Shown here piece after piece: positions 14,233 to 28,888 of a stretch of 64,000 nt of DNA. Source of the DNA: Azolla caroliniana. Taxonomy: Eukaryota > Polypodiophyta. The position numbers and the translations under genes were made by a program. The notes under the pieces are model-generated. The model made no database searches, had not been told where the DNA came from, and was given only the letters and a program-made list of their open reading frames with translations. The stretch is taken from the NCBI GenBank assembly GCA_043228905.1, contig JBHGNT010000009.1, positions 5,890,001 through 5,954,000 of the forward strand, in the 5' to 3' direction. Position 1 is the stretch's first letter. Every line of letters starts with the position of its first letter.

Positions 14233-15727
14233 GGAATTGACTCTATATGGTTATAGCATCATACAACATACAAATCTGACAAAGTAAACCTTATTAGCAT
14301 ACATTTCAATTAATGAACACATATACATGCATACAAACATTAAAACATACAAGCTTACTTTTTTATACAATATACACACATGCATACATCAAACCATACA
14401 TAAATAGAGATGTTCATACATAAAAGCACGCATGCATACATACATACATATAGCCACGCATACGTTTTCTGTAATCATACATACATGCATGCATGCACAA
14501 ATCACACAACGTACACGCAAACATACTTACATTACCACACACGCATAATTTGTGCGTGCATGTATATGTTATGTTTTCAATCACTTTTGGTATGGTTAAA
14601 ACCTTGAACTTGCTATGGAGAATGATTGTAGTGATTTTTAAAGAAGAAAAGATCGAATCACATGGGAAGGATGAAACACAATGTGGCAAATCTAAACTGA
14701 ATATTTGTCAGCTGAGAGCGCAATAAGATCCAGAGTCATTCATATGAGGATTAGGATCGGAATATCCATATGTTATGATAAGGATGATTGATCAAAAGGA
14801 TTAAGTATCTCATCTCACAGATCCCATAATGTTTACATGGATTTCGAAAAGAAATGATCTAATCTCCAAAACTATTTACTGAACACATAGATTCTCATTT
14901 TGTTCGTAGATTTTTTGTTTTGCTTCTCTCCTCCCACTTTAACTCATTCTATAGATCTACGTAGATATGTAATCTAAGATTCAAATCTTTTATTCCAAGT
15001 GTTTGATCTTTGTATCTGAAAATATATAGAGGACTTGTAACCCCAATTAATTACAAGTGATTTGACGATTAAAAAAACCCATTCTAGTAGATAATGAAAT
15101 CAAATTGATAGGTCTCTGAGTGTGTTTTTTTTCCGGGAATCCAAGATCAAGAGATCAAAGATCAAAGCTGAAAGCTGAACAAATAAAACAGAGAATTTTC
15201 TTTCTCTATGGTATTTAGCAACGGGGCAATGTGAGAAACAAAGGAAGGGGAAAGCAGGTGAATGAATGCAATAGAATCAGAGAATGGAATGCAATGCAGG
15301 TACAATCAATCAAGGAACGGATGCAAAGGAATTTTAGTGAAGGAATGCAATGCAGTGCGATACTGAGTAGAAACCAATGAATGCAAAAATCAAAGACGAG
15401 TGTTGGAGAGGAAGAAGGGAGAGGGGATGGTGTTTGCTTACAGTAGAAGAAGGAGGAGGAGGAGGAGGAGGAGGAAAGAGGATTCAATGGATCCTTTTCT
15501 TTTGCATTTTGAAAGGTAATAAGTATGTAGTGTAAAGGAATCAAAGGATTTAGAAGAAGAAGAAGAAGAAGAAGAAGAATGAGAAACAGGGGAGGTTAAG
15601 GAACAGAATGAGAAACAGGGGAGGTTAAGGAACAGAGAGGGGGGGGTTGTAGAAGATAGAGAAGAGAGGGTGAGGGTGAGGGTGAGGAGGGTGGATACAT
15701 TGAAATTTGATGGTAAGATTAGATAGT

Positions 15728-15773
<46 letters not shown>

Positions 15774-15790
15774 GCGTAACAGTCTACCTG
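14233..15790 (-). promoter_or_regulatory. FPP 5' leader region, possible leader intron
   Basis: Upstream of the FPP start there is no other coding signal. On the minus strand an AG acceptor lies about 10 nt before the ATG (CCATATAG at ~14243). A GTAAGC donor at ~15437 is preceded by a pyrimidine-rich TTC/TCC stretch typical of plant 5' UTRs. A leader intron of ~1.2 kb is therefore plausible but unproven. Simple repeats inside: CATA-rich DNA at 14300-14560, (GGA)n 15450-15475, (GAA)n 15552-15579, (GA)n 15732-15770. Confidence 0.4.
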
Positions 15791-15815
15791 CTCCTGTAAA
15801 GAAAAGGAAGGAAGA

Positions 15816-16303
15816 AAAGAAGAAGAAGAAGAAGAAGAAGAAGAAGAAGAAGAAGGAAGGGCAGGAGAGTGAGTGAGTGAGTGGGTGGTCTTTGCTTTTC
15901 CTGGAGGTCTTAAGCTATTTAGCCTATATGGGCCATGGCCATGATGAAATTGAAATGAAATGAAAGCCACAAACAGACAGACAGACAAGAGAGTATAAGG
16001 GAGGTGTTTCTATGTATTTATGTATGTATGTATGTATGAGTATGTTGTATGTATGTATATGTGTACAATAATAATTTGGTGTGGTGGAGGTGATGATGCG
16101 TTTTGGGCACAACATGATGACGATGCTGTATGTATGTATGTATGTATGTATGTATGTATGTATGCATTATGTATGTATGTATGTATGTATGTATGTATGC
16201 ATCATGTATGTATGTATGTATGTATGTATGTATGTATGCATCATGTATGTATGTATGTATGTGTAATATATGTATGTATGCATCATGTATGTATGTATGT
16301 GTA

Positions 16304-16334
<31 letters not shown>

Positions 16335-16371
16335 CATCATGTATGTATATGTATGTATATATACGTATGCA

Positions 16372-16404
<33 letters not shown>

Positions 16405-16631
16405 AGCCAAAATGGCCATCTATCCATTTATGCACACATTCAAAACACACCATTGTTATACATATAGCATATTTCTTATACAATCAATCAATTAATGCCC
16501 TCGTCCGCAATTTGTTCGCGGATCATAAAGCCACGATATCGTGTTAGCCTGCCTTAGCTTCTTAGCTTAACTTAACTTAGCTCGCCTCACTCAGGTAGAA
16601 GAAGGGTGCGCACTCACACTCACATGTGTGT

Positions 16632-16665
<34 letters not shown>

Positions 16666-16710
16666 TGGTGGTGTTGTAAGAGTATATTGTAAAGAGAGAG
16701 AGAGAGAGAT
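15816..16710. repeat. Microsatellite cluster upstream of FPP
   Basis: Successive simple repeats: (GAA)n 15816-15855; (TGTA)n blocks from about 16018 to 16362, with the main array at 16127-16362 broken at intervals by GCATCATG or TGTAATATA; (GA)n 16384-16404; (TG)n 16621-16665; (GA)n 16693-16709. Long open frames here are only translations of the repeats. Confidence 0.93.
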
Positions 16711-17111
16711 GACATTTGTTTAATAGAAGTGGACCCATTGGTTACAATGCTCTTTCTATGACTTTGGCATCATCTTTCTTACTATCACTCCCTCACTCTC
16801 TCTCTCTACTTCAACAAGTCTTAGCCTTGTTCACACTAGATCACGGAAAAGAGTCGTTCTTTCACCCTTGTGGAAGATTTTTCTAGCTCGGGAGTATTGG
16901 ATCAAAAACTCAACCTTCCGTCAATGACTTCTATCATTGACTTGTGCATCATCTTCTAAAAAGCAAGAAAGGTGGAGCTTATATCTACGTAGAGTCGTCC
17001 AACCCACGTCCCCCAACTACTCACTTATTATTTGCCTTGCTTGCAAAAGCTCTTAATGTTGAGTATTGCCTCAAACTTAGACAGGAACTAGCTTGCTTGC
17101 CACATGTAGAG

Positions 17112-17113
<2 letters not shown>

Positions 17114-17190
<77 letters not shown>
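17114..17190. repeat. (CT)n microsatellite, ~76 bp, pure
   Basis: Uninterrupted CT dinucleotide run of about 38 units, followed by TTCTTCGACC. Non-repetitive DNA of ~180 bp separates it from a second, longer CT run. Confidence 0.97.
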
Positions 17191-17191
<1 letters not shown>

Positions 17192-17372
17192 TCGACCAAG
17201 CCCAATCCTTGCATGAATTCCTCTCACAACCACAATGTGCACTCTCGATTGCAACATTCATTGGTAAAGTTCTTGAACATCAAGAGTCACTACTCACTTT
17301 CACACGTATCACGTGAAATGTAATATTTTTGGTCTCATAGATCATATTTGACCTCCGAAGACGATAATATAA

Positions 17373-20900
<3,528 letters not shown>

Positions 20901-20931
20901 ATATATTGCTCCGCATTCCTTCACCCAGTTT

Positions 20932-22640
20932 CTAGTGGGCATATCCTGAAATAAGTGTGGTCCAACATGCGAGATCACGGATGGTGAGCTCGCCAAATAT
21001 TTCCTTGGCTTTCTCGACTTCACCACATTTTCCATACATGTCCATCAAAACAGTGCTAATCACAACATCTTCTTCCAAGCACCTTTTCTTAATATCATAA
21101 TGAATATATTTGCCCTTGGAAATGACACATATATTAGCACAAGCCCTTAGGATGGATGCGAACGTGACGGAACCGGGAGAAAAGCCTTCTTTCTGCATCC
21201 AGTCAAAAAGATTGAGGGCTTCCCCATGTTGGCATTGTTGGGTATATCCACAAATCAATGCATTCCAACAAACCGTATCATGAACCGGAAGCTCATCAAA
21301 TAGTGCTTGAGACATCGCTAATGCACCACATTTGGCATACATATCAACCAAAGCATTGCCAAGTGTAGTGTGCTTTTCTAGAATGTTGCTCTTATTAATG
21401 CATTCATGGATTTGTTTGCTCTTTTCCAAAGGTCCTATGCTACCACAAGCATTGAGACCAGAAATATATGTAATCGCATTTGGCTCAATACCTTCCCTAA
21501 TCCTTCGCTCGAAGCTATTCAGTACTTTCTCACCTTTCCCTTGCTCGACATACCCAGCTATTAATGCATTCCAACATACTATCTTCTGGTTAGGAAGCTC
21601 CTAGAAAACTTGCTCAGCTACTTTGAGCGCACCACATTTACAATACATACTGATTAAAGCAATACTAAGCATGATATTCTTCTCTATAAGTCTTTGTTGA
21701 ATGATTACATTGTGAATTTTCTTGCCTTTGTCAAGAGCTTGTATGCTTGCACAAGCCTTCAAGGCACAAATATAAGTTACAACATCAGGAGAGAAACCCT
21801 CCTTTTGCATTCTCTCAAAATGGATTAGTGCTTCTTTACTATTACCTTGGTGTGCATATCCATCAATTAGTATATTCCAAGAGACTACATTCCGAACCAA
21901 AAGTTCATCAAAGAGTTCTTGAGACCTATCCAACATTCCACATTTCGCATACATAGTGAATAGAGTTGTATCAAGAGAGATGGTTCCCCCCCCATCATGT
22001 CCTTCTTCAGAATCAAATCATGAATCTCTATTCCTTTATTGATGGCTCTCATGTTAGTACAGGCCTTGAAGATACAAATGTATGTGATGTCATCAGGAGA
22101 GAACCCTTCAATACCATTTGGTCAAAGAAATCAAGGGTTTCTTCATTGCAGCCATGTTGAACATATCTAGCAAGCAATGCATTCCAAATAACCACATTTC
22201 GTACCCACATGCCATCAAATACTTCTTGTGATTTTATTAATGCATCACATTTGGCATACATGGTTACTAAAGAGCTCCCAATATAGGGATGTTTGCCTCC
22301 ATTAACGATAATCCATACTTCATGAGCTTCACCACATTTTGCATATAAGTCGACCAACACATCTTGACTACATATCAACCAATGCATTCCCAACAATGCA
22401 ATCTATCTCAACCAAAACGTTTCTTGCAATATCAACATGTATTGACTTGCCCTTACCCATGGCTCCAAATCTACGACAAGCTATTAACATGCATGTGTGA
22501 GTGATACCATCTAGAGATATTCCTCTTTCTTGCATATGCCCAAAAATGTTGAATATTTCCTCACCAAGACCACCACCATGTTTCATGTATCCTGCTAACC
22601 AAGCCATATCTGGAATTTGTTTTAGGAGGCTAGTTGTTTC
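20932..22640 (-). pseudogene. Pentatricopeptide repeat (PPR, PLS-type) pseudogene
   Basis: Reading down the minus strand, four blocks carry PPR motifs: 22607-22371 (GNALVDM), 22396-22049 (VDLYAKCGEAHEVW, SSLVTMYAKC), 21954-21601 (MYAKCGMLDRSQELFDELL, VVSWNILIDGYAHQG) and ~21600-20985 (GNALVDMYAKCGALAMSQAL, CWNALICGYTQQ). The blocks are in different frames. The frame breaks at an insertion of ~22 bp near 22365-22390, near 22120, and at a run of eight C at ~21987 (G on the sense strand). An in-frame TAG lies at ~21601-21603, and the frame ends with stops at ~20930. Intact relatives are organellar RNA-binding proteins, many of them RNA-editing factors. With at least three frame breaks and one stop this copy cannot encode a full protein. 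There is no organellar targeting start. Confidence 0.87.
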
Positions 22641-22744
22641 AATTATAACATGTATTTTTCTCCTAACATACCAGATATTTCCTATAAGTAGATTTCAAAA
22701 ATGTTATGCATAAACAGACTTTAACTTTGAGAATCTGACTTTTC

Positions 22745-23015
22745 ACATCCAGAACATTGTTTACATTTTCAGCAGAAGTTTATTTGGTCTATTCACATCC
22801 AATCTTCCTCCATCATACATTTTTGATAGAGAAATGTAAGGTGCCACATCTTCAGGTTCCATATTTGTGACATGATTCATTGCAAACAATCCTATGATAA
22901 CATCACCATGTGCCTTGTTCCATACTTGAGCATCTGGCACTATCAGCATGTTATAACATCACCATGTGCCTTGTTCCAGACTTGAGCATCTGGCACTATC
23001 GGCATGTTGAACATA
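22745..23015 (-). pseudogene. Displaced PPR E-domain fragment with 56-bp duplication
   Basis: Minus-strand frame at 22949-22761 reads IVPDAQVWNKAHGDVIIGLF, then LEPEDVAPYISLSKMY-like sequence (here NMEPEDVAPYISLSKMY). This is the E motif found at the C-terminus of PLS-type PPR proteins. It lies upstream, not downstream, of the PPR repeats on the same strand, so it comes from a rearrangement or a neighbouring lost gene. The segment encoding PDAQVWNKAHGDVI is duplicated in tandem (22897-22952 and 22953-23008). Copia-1 begins ~70 bp away. Confidence 0.75.
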
Positions 23016-23082
23016 AGGTTGTCTGCCTCAACTTACTTTCCAAATCATCTGAAAAGCTCAATCCCATGTTTATATTGTGTAC

Positions 23083-23781
23083 TGTTGAGAATCAAGCTCA
23101 ACTTATGTGAACATGTGCTTATGAAGAAAAGGACGATGTGTGAAAAAGTGTGTGAGCACAATTTATTGTAATTTGTGTAGTTGTCGAGTGTTAATGTGGT
23201 TAAAGAATATTAGATATTCTTATGACAAAATCGTACTCAAGTGGATATCTTGGTTAGATTCCGCCAACACATTTAATAGGGCAGTCCCTTGAGGACTTGT
23301 ATATAAAACCCCCTTTGGCCATTTAGTTTAGTTGATGATCTTTAGATAATTAATATAGCTCTCTTAAGTGCATAAGCTGTCATCCCCCTACTGTGGCCAT
23401 TTAGTTTAGTTGATGATCTTTAGATAATTAATATAGCTCTCTTAAGTGCATAAGTTGTCATAAGCATAATATTGAGACATTGGGACATTGATGCACCTGA
23501 CCAAATGAGAGTACATGTATGCCATAGGTTTGTCTTCTAATAGCCTACACACATAATCGTAATCATCTAGTCTTGCATAAAAAATACCTTCGATGTAGAA
23601 TGTCCTGGTAGATACAACATTTCCCCAAGCATCTAATATATTCTCTTCTTTTTCTAGTTATTCTCTGTAATTCCTTCTCTTGCTTATACATTCACTCTCT
23701 CTCTTTCTCACACACACACACACACACCCACACACACAATGCTTCTGAATACTAAACTCTACTAGAGTTAGATTCTTAACA
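23083..23781 (+). repeat. copia-1 5' LTR (699 bp)
   Basis: Starts TGTTGAGAATC, ends ATTCTTAACA. It carries a tandem duplication of ~70 bp (GGCCATTTAGTTTAGTTGATG.. at ~23317 and ~23394) plus ~150 bp of extra DNA absent from the 3' LTR, and a (CT)n-(CA)n tract near its end. Confidence 0.93.
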
Positions 23782-23800
23782 TGGTATCAAAGCGTGAGGG
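23782..23800 (+). promoter_or_regulatory. copia-1 primer-binding site
   Basis: TGGTATCAAAGCGTGAGG immediately after the LTR. The first bases match the initiator-Met tRNA 3' end used by many plant Copia elements, with one mismatch to TGGTATCAGAGC. Confidence 0.85.
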
Positions 23801-23943
23801 TTAGAGATCCTTCACTGAGCTCTACCATTGAAACTGTGTGAGCAGCTAGAGACGTTGTTTTAAAACCTACTATCGTCGATGCAGTTTTGCACAGCAAGAG
23901 GCTCACGTTAATAGGATCATACGAATCAAGCTAAATCAGAAAA

Positions 23944-24720
23944 ATGAATGCACAGATGGGTAGCGCACTTCCAACAGAGATGTTGGACAGGCACAACTAC
24001 GCATCTTGGGAATATAAGATGCATCAATACCTAGTTGGGCAAGGGTATTGGAGTTATATCAAGGGAGCTCAAGAAACAACCCCCGATCGTACAAATCCCA
24101 ACTACCCCACATGGCAACAAGGCGCCAGTAGGGTGATGTATTGTTTGGCAACATGTGTGCAACAAAATTCGGCAAGGGGATATGTTTGTGACGGACTACA
24201 CCCTCCGGATCAAAGACTTATGCGATTCACTTGGCTCCATCAATGTCGCAGTTGATGATGACAAGATGGTGCATATCTGCCTTGGCGGCCTTGCACAAAA
24301 AAATGGCTCATTTCGAACTGCCATAACAAGAAGGGAGAACCCCCCAAGATTTTTCGACTTGCAATCCATGCTAATGGTTGAGGAGAACCATACACTGTCG
24401 AAAAGCACGACATCTGATGGGTAGATGCTATATACACATGATGGTGTTGGTTGAGGTCACGGTCATGGAAATCGAGGGAGGAATGGCCGAGGAAGAGGTG
24501 GATAACGTCCACAACAGTTTAATTCCAGGCAGCAAGAAGGTCGAAACAGCCGAGGGAATTCCAGCAAAAAGGGGAGTTTCCACCAACCTACATCAACCAG
24601 GCATAACCAACAAACTGAGTGCTGGTATTGTGGAAAGCCTAGCCACTTTGAAGCCAAGTGTCGGAAGAAGAAGAATGACTCAGTTGCCTCACCCCGACAA
24701 CAAACAAACTATGTTGTGAT
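23944..24720 (+). pseudogene. copia-1 gag remnant
   Basis: Starts MNAQMGSALPTEMLDRHNYA and follows copia-2 gag up to CLATCV (~24155). It then jumps to NKIRQGDMFVTDYT in another frame: about 40 codons present in copia-2 are deleted. A CCHC knuckle (CWYCGKPSHFEAKC) is readable at about 24620-24661, beyond further frame breaks. Structural capsid/nucleocapsid function lost. Confidence 0.9.
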
Positions 24721-27700
24721 GGCTTACCTAGAAAACAAAGCACCAATGTTTGTTATGCGACACCGGGCGAATAACATGATAACAAGTGTTTCCCAACCTG
24801 ATGATGTATGGTTCGTGGACTCAGGTGCCTCAAATCACATGACACGTCATCAAGAATGGTTCATGAATTTGAGGGAACTCGAGAGACCCGACGTGGTGGA
24901 GACCGGTGATGACTCCACACACATGATTGAGCACATTGGAGATGTGGCCCTTAACAATCACGACAACAAGGGCTAGATGAAGGATGTATTGCATGTCCCG
25001 ACAATCACAAAGAATTTGGTCTCGGTTGGCCAAATTGTCGAACAAGGAATGCAAGTGCAATTCAACCAGGAAGGTTACTTCATCGAGGATAAAGGCCAAC
25101 TTATCGCTCATGCAAGAAGAGAAGGTCGCATGTTTATTCTTGATGTGACGGAGGTGAACACAACAATGTGTGCAAAGGGACTCAAGGCAGAGTCTGATAT
25201 TGAGTTGTGGCACAAAAGGGTTGGCCATGTAAACCTCGGTAAACTCCGATCAATGCAAACAAAAGGGGTTGTGCACGGATTGCCACAATTTACTTCGAAA
25301 CATCCTGATAATGTATGTGAGGCGTGCCAACTAGGCAAGCAACATAGGCATCCATTCCTAAGCGAAAGAAATGTGAGTAAAGGCTTGTTGGACGTCATCC
25401 ACTCAGATGTATGGGGCCCAGCTCAAACAACAACAATTGGTGGGTGTAGGTACTTTGTTACCTTCATTGATGACAATTCGCGGCATACCTGGATATGCCC
25501 GATGAAGTCGAAAAGTGAGGTCTTCTCCCACTTTCTCAAGTTAAAGAATTGCGTGGAAAATGAGACGAATCGCGAGATTCGATGCTTACGATCTGATGAT
25601 GGCCAAGAATACTTCTCAACCAAGTTCAATGCCTTTCTAGAAGAGAAGGGGATTCGCTGGGAATTCTCTTGCTGGTACACACCACAACAAAACGGTTTTG
25701 CTGAGTGGAAGAATCACACAATTCTTGAGATGGCCCGCACCATGCTGCATGAGAAGAACATGCCCAAGATCTATTGGGCAAAGGCAGCAGTTACGGCTGT
25801 GTATCTCATCAATAGGTGCACGACCGAGGGTGTCCATGACATCACCCCTCACGAGAAGTATTTTGGGACAAAGCCAGACCTTTCACACTTGAAGGTTTTT
25901 GGCAGCATTGCATTTGTGCATGTACCCGATGAGACGTGAAGAAAGCTTGACCCAAAATCGGAGAAGATGATCTTTGTCAATTACTCACTTGAGCAAAAGG
26001 GTTACAAGTGTTTTAACCCCATCACTCGACAGTCATGAGTAAGCCGAGATGTGGTATTTGATGAGGTGACATCATGGTATGGCCCAACATCAGTGACCCC
26101 CACCGTGCTCGAAACAAGCAGATCTGGAGCAGATTCTCAAAGTGAAGAAGAAGAGATGCTAACGACCATTATGGGTGGAGAATCAGCAGAGAGTTTGCCC
26201 ACACTCTAGTTGACTGGACCTAAGGTGTCATCCAACAATCAGAGTCTTGCACAACATGAAGAAACCTCTGATGTGCTGTCACCTTGGTGCTACACCCGTA
26301 GAAAGAAAAAAAAGGGCAAGATGCCTGAGCAAGAGGTCAAGGACATGACATCCAAAGAAGACTCTGATCATTCACCCTGATCAGTCCACAACAAGTATGA
26401 AATGAAGAAGGCCCCGGAAATGACCAAAGGAAAACTCCGTCAATCGAACCGACAAAAGAGCCCGATAGTTAGGTTCGGGTACAATGAGTACATGGGCCAC
26501 CGCTATGCATTCATGATGAAGGTCGCAACAGACCAAGAACCCGAGACTTACAAAGAAGCTGCCCAAGATCCCCGGTGGATCGAGGCAATGAGGGAGGAGA
26601 TGCGCACGTTGTTTGACAACGATACTTGGGATTTAGTCCCATCCTTTGAAATCAAGAAAAAGCCAATTGGTTGCTGCTGGGTGTTCAAGATAAAGCATAA
26701 TACAGATGGCACGGTCAATCGGTTCAAGGCTTAGCTAGTCGCCAAAGGGTATGCTCAAACCCATGGCATAGACTATGAGGAGACATTTGCCCCGGTGGCA
26801 AAAATGACCACTGTGAGGACAATAATTGCTCTCGCAATAGCGAAAGGATGGCACTTGCATCAAATGGATGTGAAGAACGCATTCCTCCAAGGTGAGCTCG
26901 AGGAGGAAGTTTACATGATGCAGCCACCTGGTTTCGAATCAAACAAATATCCACATGCAGTTTGCCGATTGAAGAAGCTGCTCTATGGACTGAAGCAAGC
27001 CCCAAGAGCATGGCATTCAAAGATCACATCATATCTTCACGACATTGGCTTCCGGATGTCAAAATCTGATAACTCGTTGTATGTTCAGAACAATCCCAAA
27101 AGCCCCATCTTCTTAATCTTGTATGTCAATGACCTTGTCATCGGTGGAGAAAGCCTCACTAAGACACAAAAGATAAAAAAGTTGCTTTTGCAGAAGTTCG
27201 AGATGAAGGATCTGAATGACTTACATTATTTTCTCGGCATCGAGGTCATTCAAACTCTAGAAGGGTTCCTACTCTCACAACGACACTATGTGTTGAACTT
27301 GCTCTACAAGTTCGGAATGACCAAGTGCAAGTCCATCTCGACCCCCCTTGATCGAAATATGAAGCTAACAACAGATTCTAGAAAATTCTGTGAGCCGACA
27401 TATTATCGCCAAATAATTGGGAGTCTTATCTACTTAATTATCACCTGACCAAACCTCAGCTATCCGGCCGGGGTTCTTAGCCAATTCATGGAAACCCCCC
27501 GTGACACTCACATGGATTGTGTTAAGCGAGCGTTACATTATATTAGTGGAACACTTGATTATAGTATCTTCTATAAACGTGGAGCACCACTTTAACTCGA
27601 AGGCTTTACAGATGCTGATTGGGCAGGCAATGCATCTGATAGTCGATCCACTTCGAGATTTATGTTTTCACTTGGTAGTGGAGCAATCTTTTGGAGCAGC

Positions 27701-28110
27701 AAGAAACAACCAACAATCACTCTATCGAGCACTGAGGCGGAGTATAGGGTTGCAGTTGTAGCTGCTTGTGAAGTTGTATGGCTTAAAAGGCTGCTGAAAG
27801 ACTTCAACGAATTGGTGAACAAGCCAATACTGATCCACTGCGATAATCTCAACAGCATCTAGCTTGCAAAGAATCTGGTGTTTCACGCCCGAACTAAGCA
27901 CATCGAGGTGCATTATCATTACATCCATGAGCGCATATTGGCCGGTGACATTGACCTCTAATACGTTGGCACCAACATGCAAGTGGCTGATATTTTCACT
28001 AAGGCGCTAGGTCTCGACAAGCTATGACAATTCTCAGTGGATCTAGGCCTTAGACCACTCGATATGTTGAGCTTGGGGGAGAGTAAAAGTACAAAGACGA
28101 AGGAAAACAT
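24720..28110 (+). pseudogene. copia-1 pol remnant (PR-IN-RT-RH)
   Basis: Protease: WFVDSGASNHMT (~24810). Integrase: zinc-binding H-H (LWHKRVGHVN) and C-C (CEACQLGK), then catalytic D (VIHSDVWGP), D (CLRSDDGQEY) and the PQQNGFAEWKN motif, where the usual R is W. RT: LVAKGYAQTHGIDY, YVND in place of the usual YVDD (~27122), and SPLD-type PSTPLDRN. RNase H: FTDADWAG and SSTEAEY. In-frame stops include 24974 (TAG), 25937 (TGA), 26036 (TGA), 26207 (TAG), 26732 (TAG), 27446 (TGA), 27593 (TAA), 27860 (TAG), 27959 (TAA) and 28025 (TGA). Long intact stretches between stops show that decay has been by point mutation. Confidence 0.93.
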
Positions 28111-28396
28111 GGAGAATCAACACGATACAAGAGGAAGAGTGAGACCGACATCAGAAAAGTAAGGCCGACACATCTAATCTGACTTGACCCGACAAGTTAG
28201 AGGAAGACTTTCCAAAGCCTGGAATTTTTTAAGCTCGAAATTTTGGATTGGCAAGATTGACATTGCTAGATCAAGATCTAGTACATAGGAACAATGGGAA
28301 AACCACGGTCTAGTAGTCCGACCAACTGCAATTGGGTGTTCAACTACACCAAGACAACCAAGCTTAAGAGGACACATAATTGACCTTGAGGGGGTG

Positions 28397-28888
28397 TGTT
28401 AAGAATCAAGCTCAACTTGTGTGAACATTGCTTATGAAAAAAAGGACGATGTGTGAAAAAGTGTGTGAGCACACTTTATTGTAATCCATGTAGTTGTCGA
28501 GTGTGTGAGAGCACACTTTATTGTAATTCGTGTAGTTGTCGAGTGTTAGTGTGGTCAAGAATATTAGATATTCTTATGACAAAATCGTACTCAAGTGAAT
28601 ATCTTGGTTAGATTCCACCAACACATTTAATAGGGCAATCCCTTGAGGACTTGTATATAAAACCCCCTTTGGCCATTTAGTTTAGTTGATGATCTTTAGA
28701 TAATTAATATAGCTCTCTTAAGTGCATAAGTTGTCATCCCCCTACTGTGTGTTTTCTTATTTTTCTAGTTATTCTCTGTAATTCCTTCTCTTGCTTATAC
28801 ATTCACTCACTCTCTCTCTCTCTCTCTCTCTCTCAAACACACACTACGCTTCTGAATACTAAACTCTACTAGAGTTAGATTCTTAACA
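28397..28888 (+). repeat. copia-1 3' LTR (492 bp) preceded by polypurine tract
   Basis: Preceded by CTTGAGGGGGTG; starts TGTTAAGAATC, ends ATTCTTAACA. It has its own tandem duplication (GTGTGAGCACACTTTATTGTAAT-type unit repeated at ~28462-28540) not found in the 5' LTR. A (CT)n-(CA)n tract lies at 28805-28845. Confidence 0.93.

Larger units (their letters stand above)
23083..28888 (+). mobile_element. Ty1/Copia LTR retrotransposon, full length, dead (copia-1)
   Basis: TG...CA LTRs at both ends, a primer-binding site matching the initiator-Met tRNA 3' end (TGGTATCAAAGC, 23782), gag, then protease-integrase-RT-RNase H in Copia order, and a GAGGGGG polypurine tract. The internal region has an intragenic gag deletion and about ten pol stops, so it is not autonomous. 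Flanks are TGTAC (left) and TGACC (right), not a clean 5-bp target duplication. Confidence 0.95.

Noticed and set aside
16127-16362. CRISPR-like alternation of repeats and spacers
   Set aside because: The spacers are the same tetranucleotide; there is no conserved palindromic repeat and the DNA is eukaryotic.
16018-16495. Long open frames on both strands (MYVCMYV..., THIHTYI...)
   Set aside because: They are only translations of the TGTA/TACA tetranucleotide arrays.
24716-28110. Stops as sites of U-to-C RNA editing (known in ferns, lycophytes and hornworts)
   Set aside because: That editing acts on organelle transcripts; these are nuclear retroelements with frameshifts and deletions as well, so mutation is simpler.
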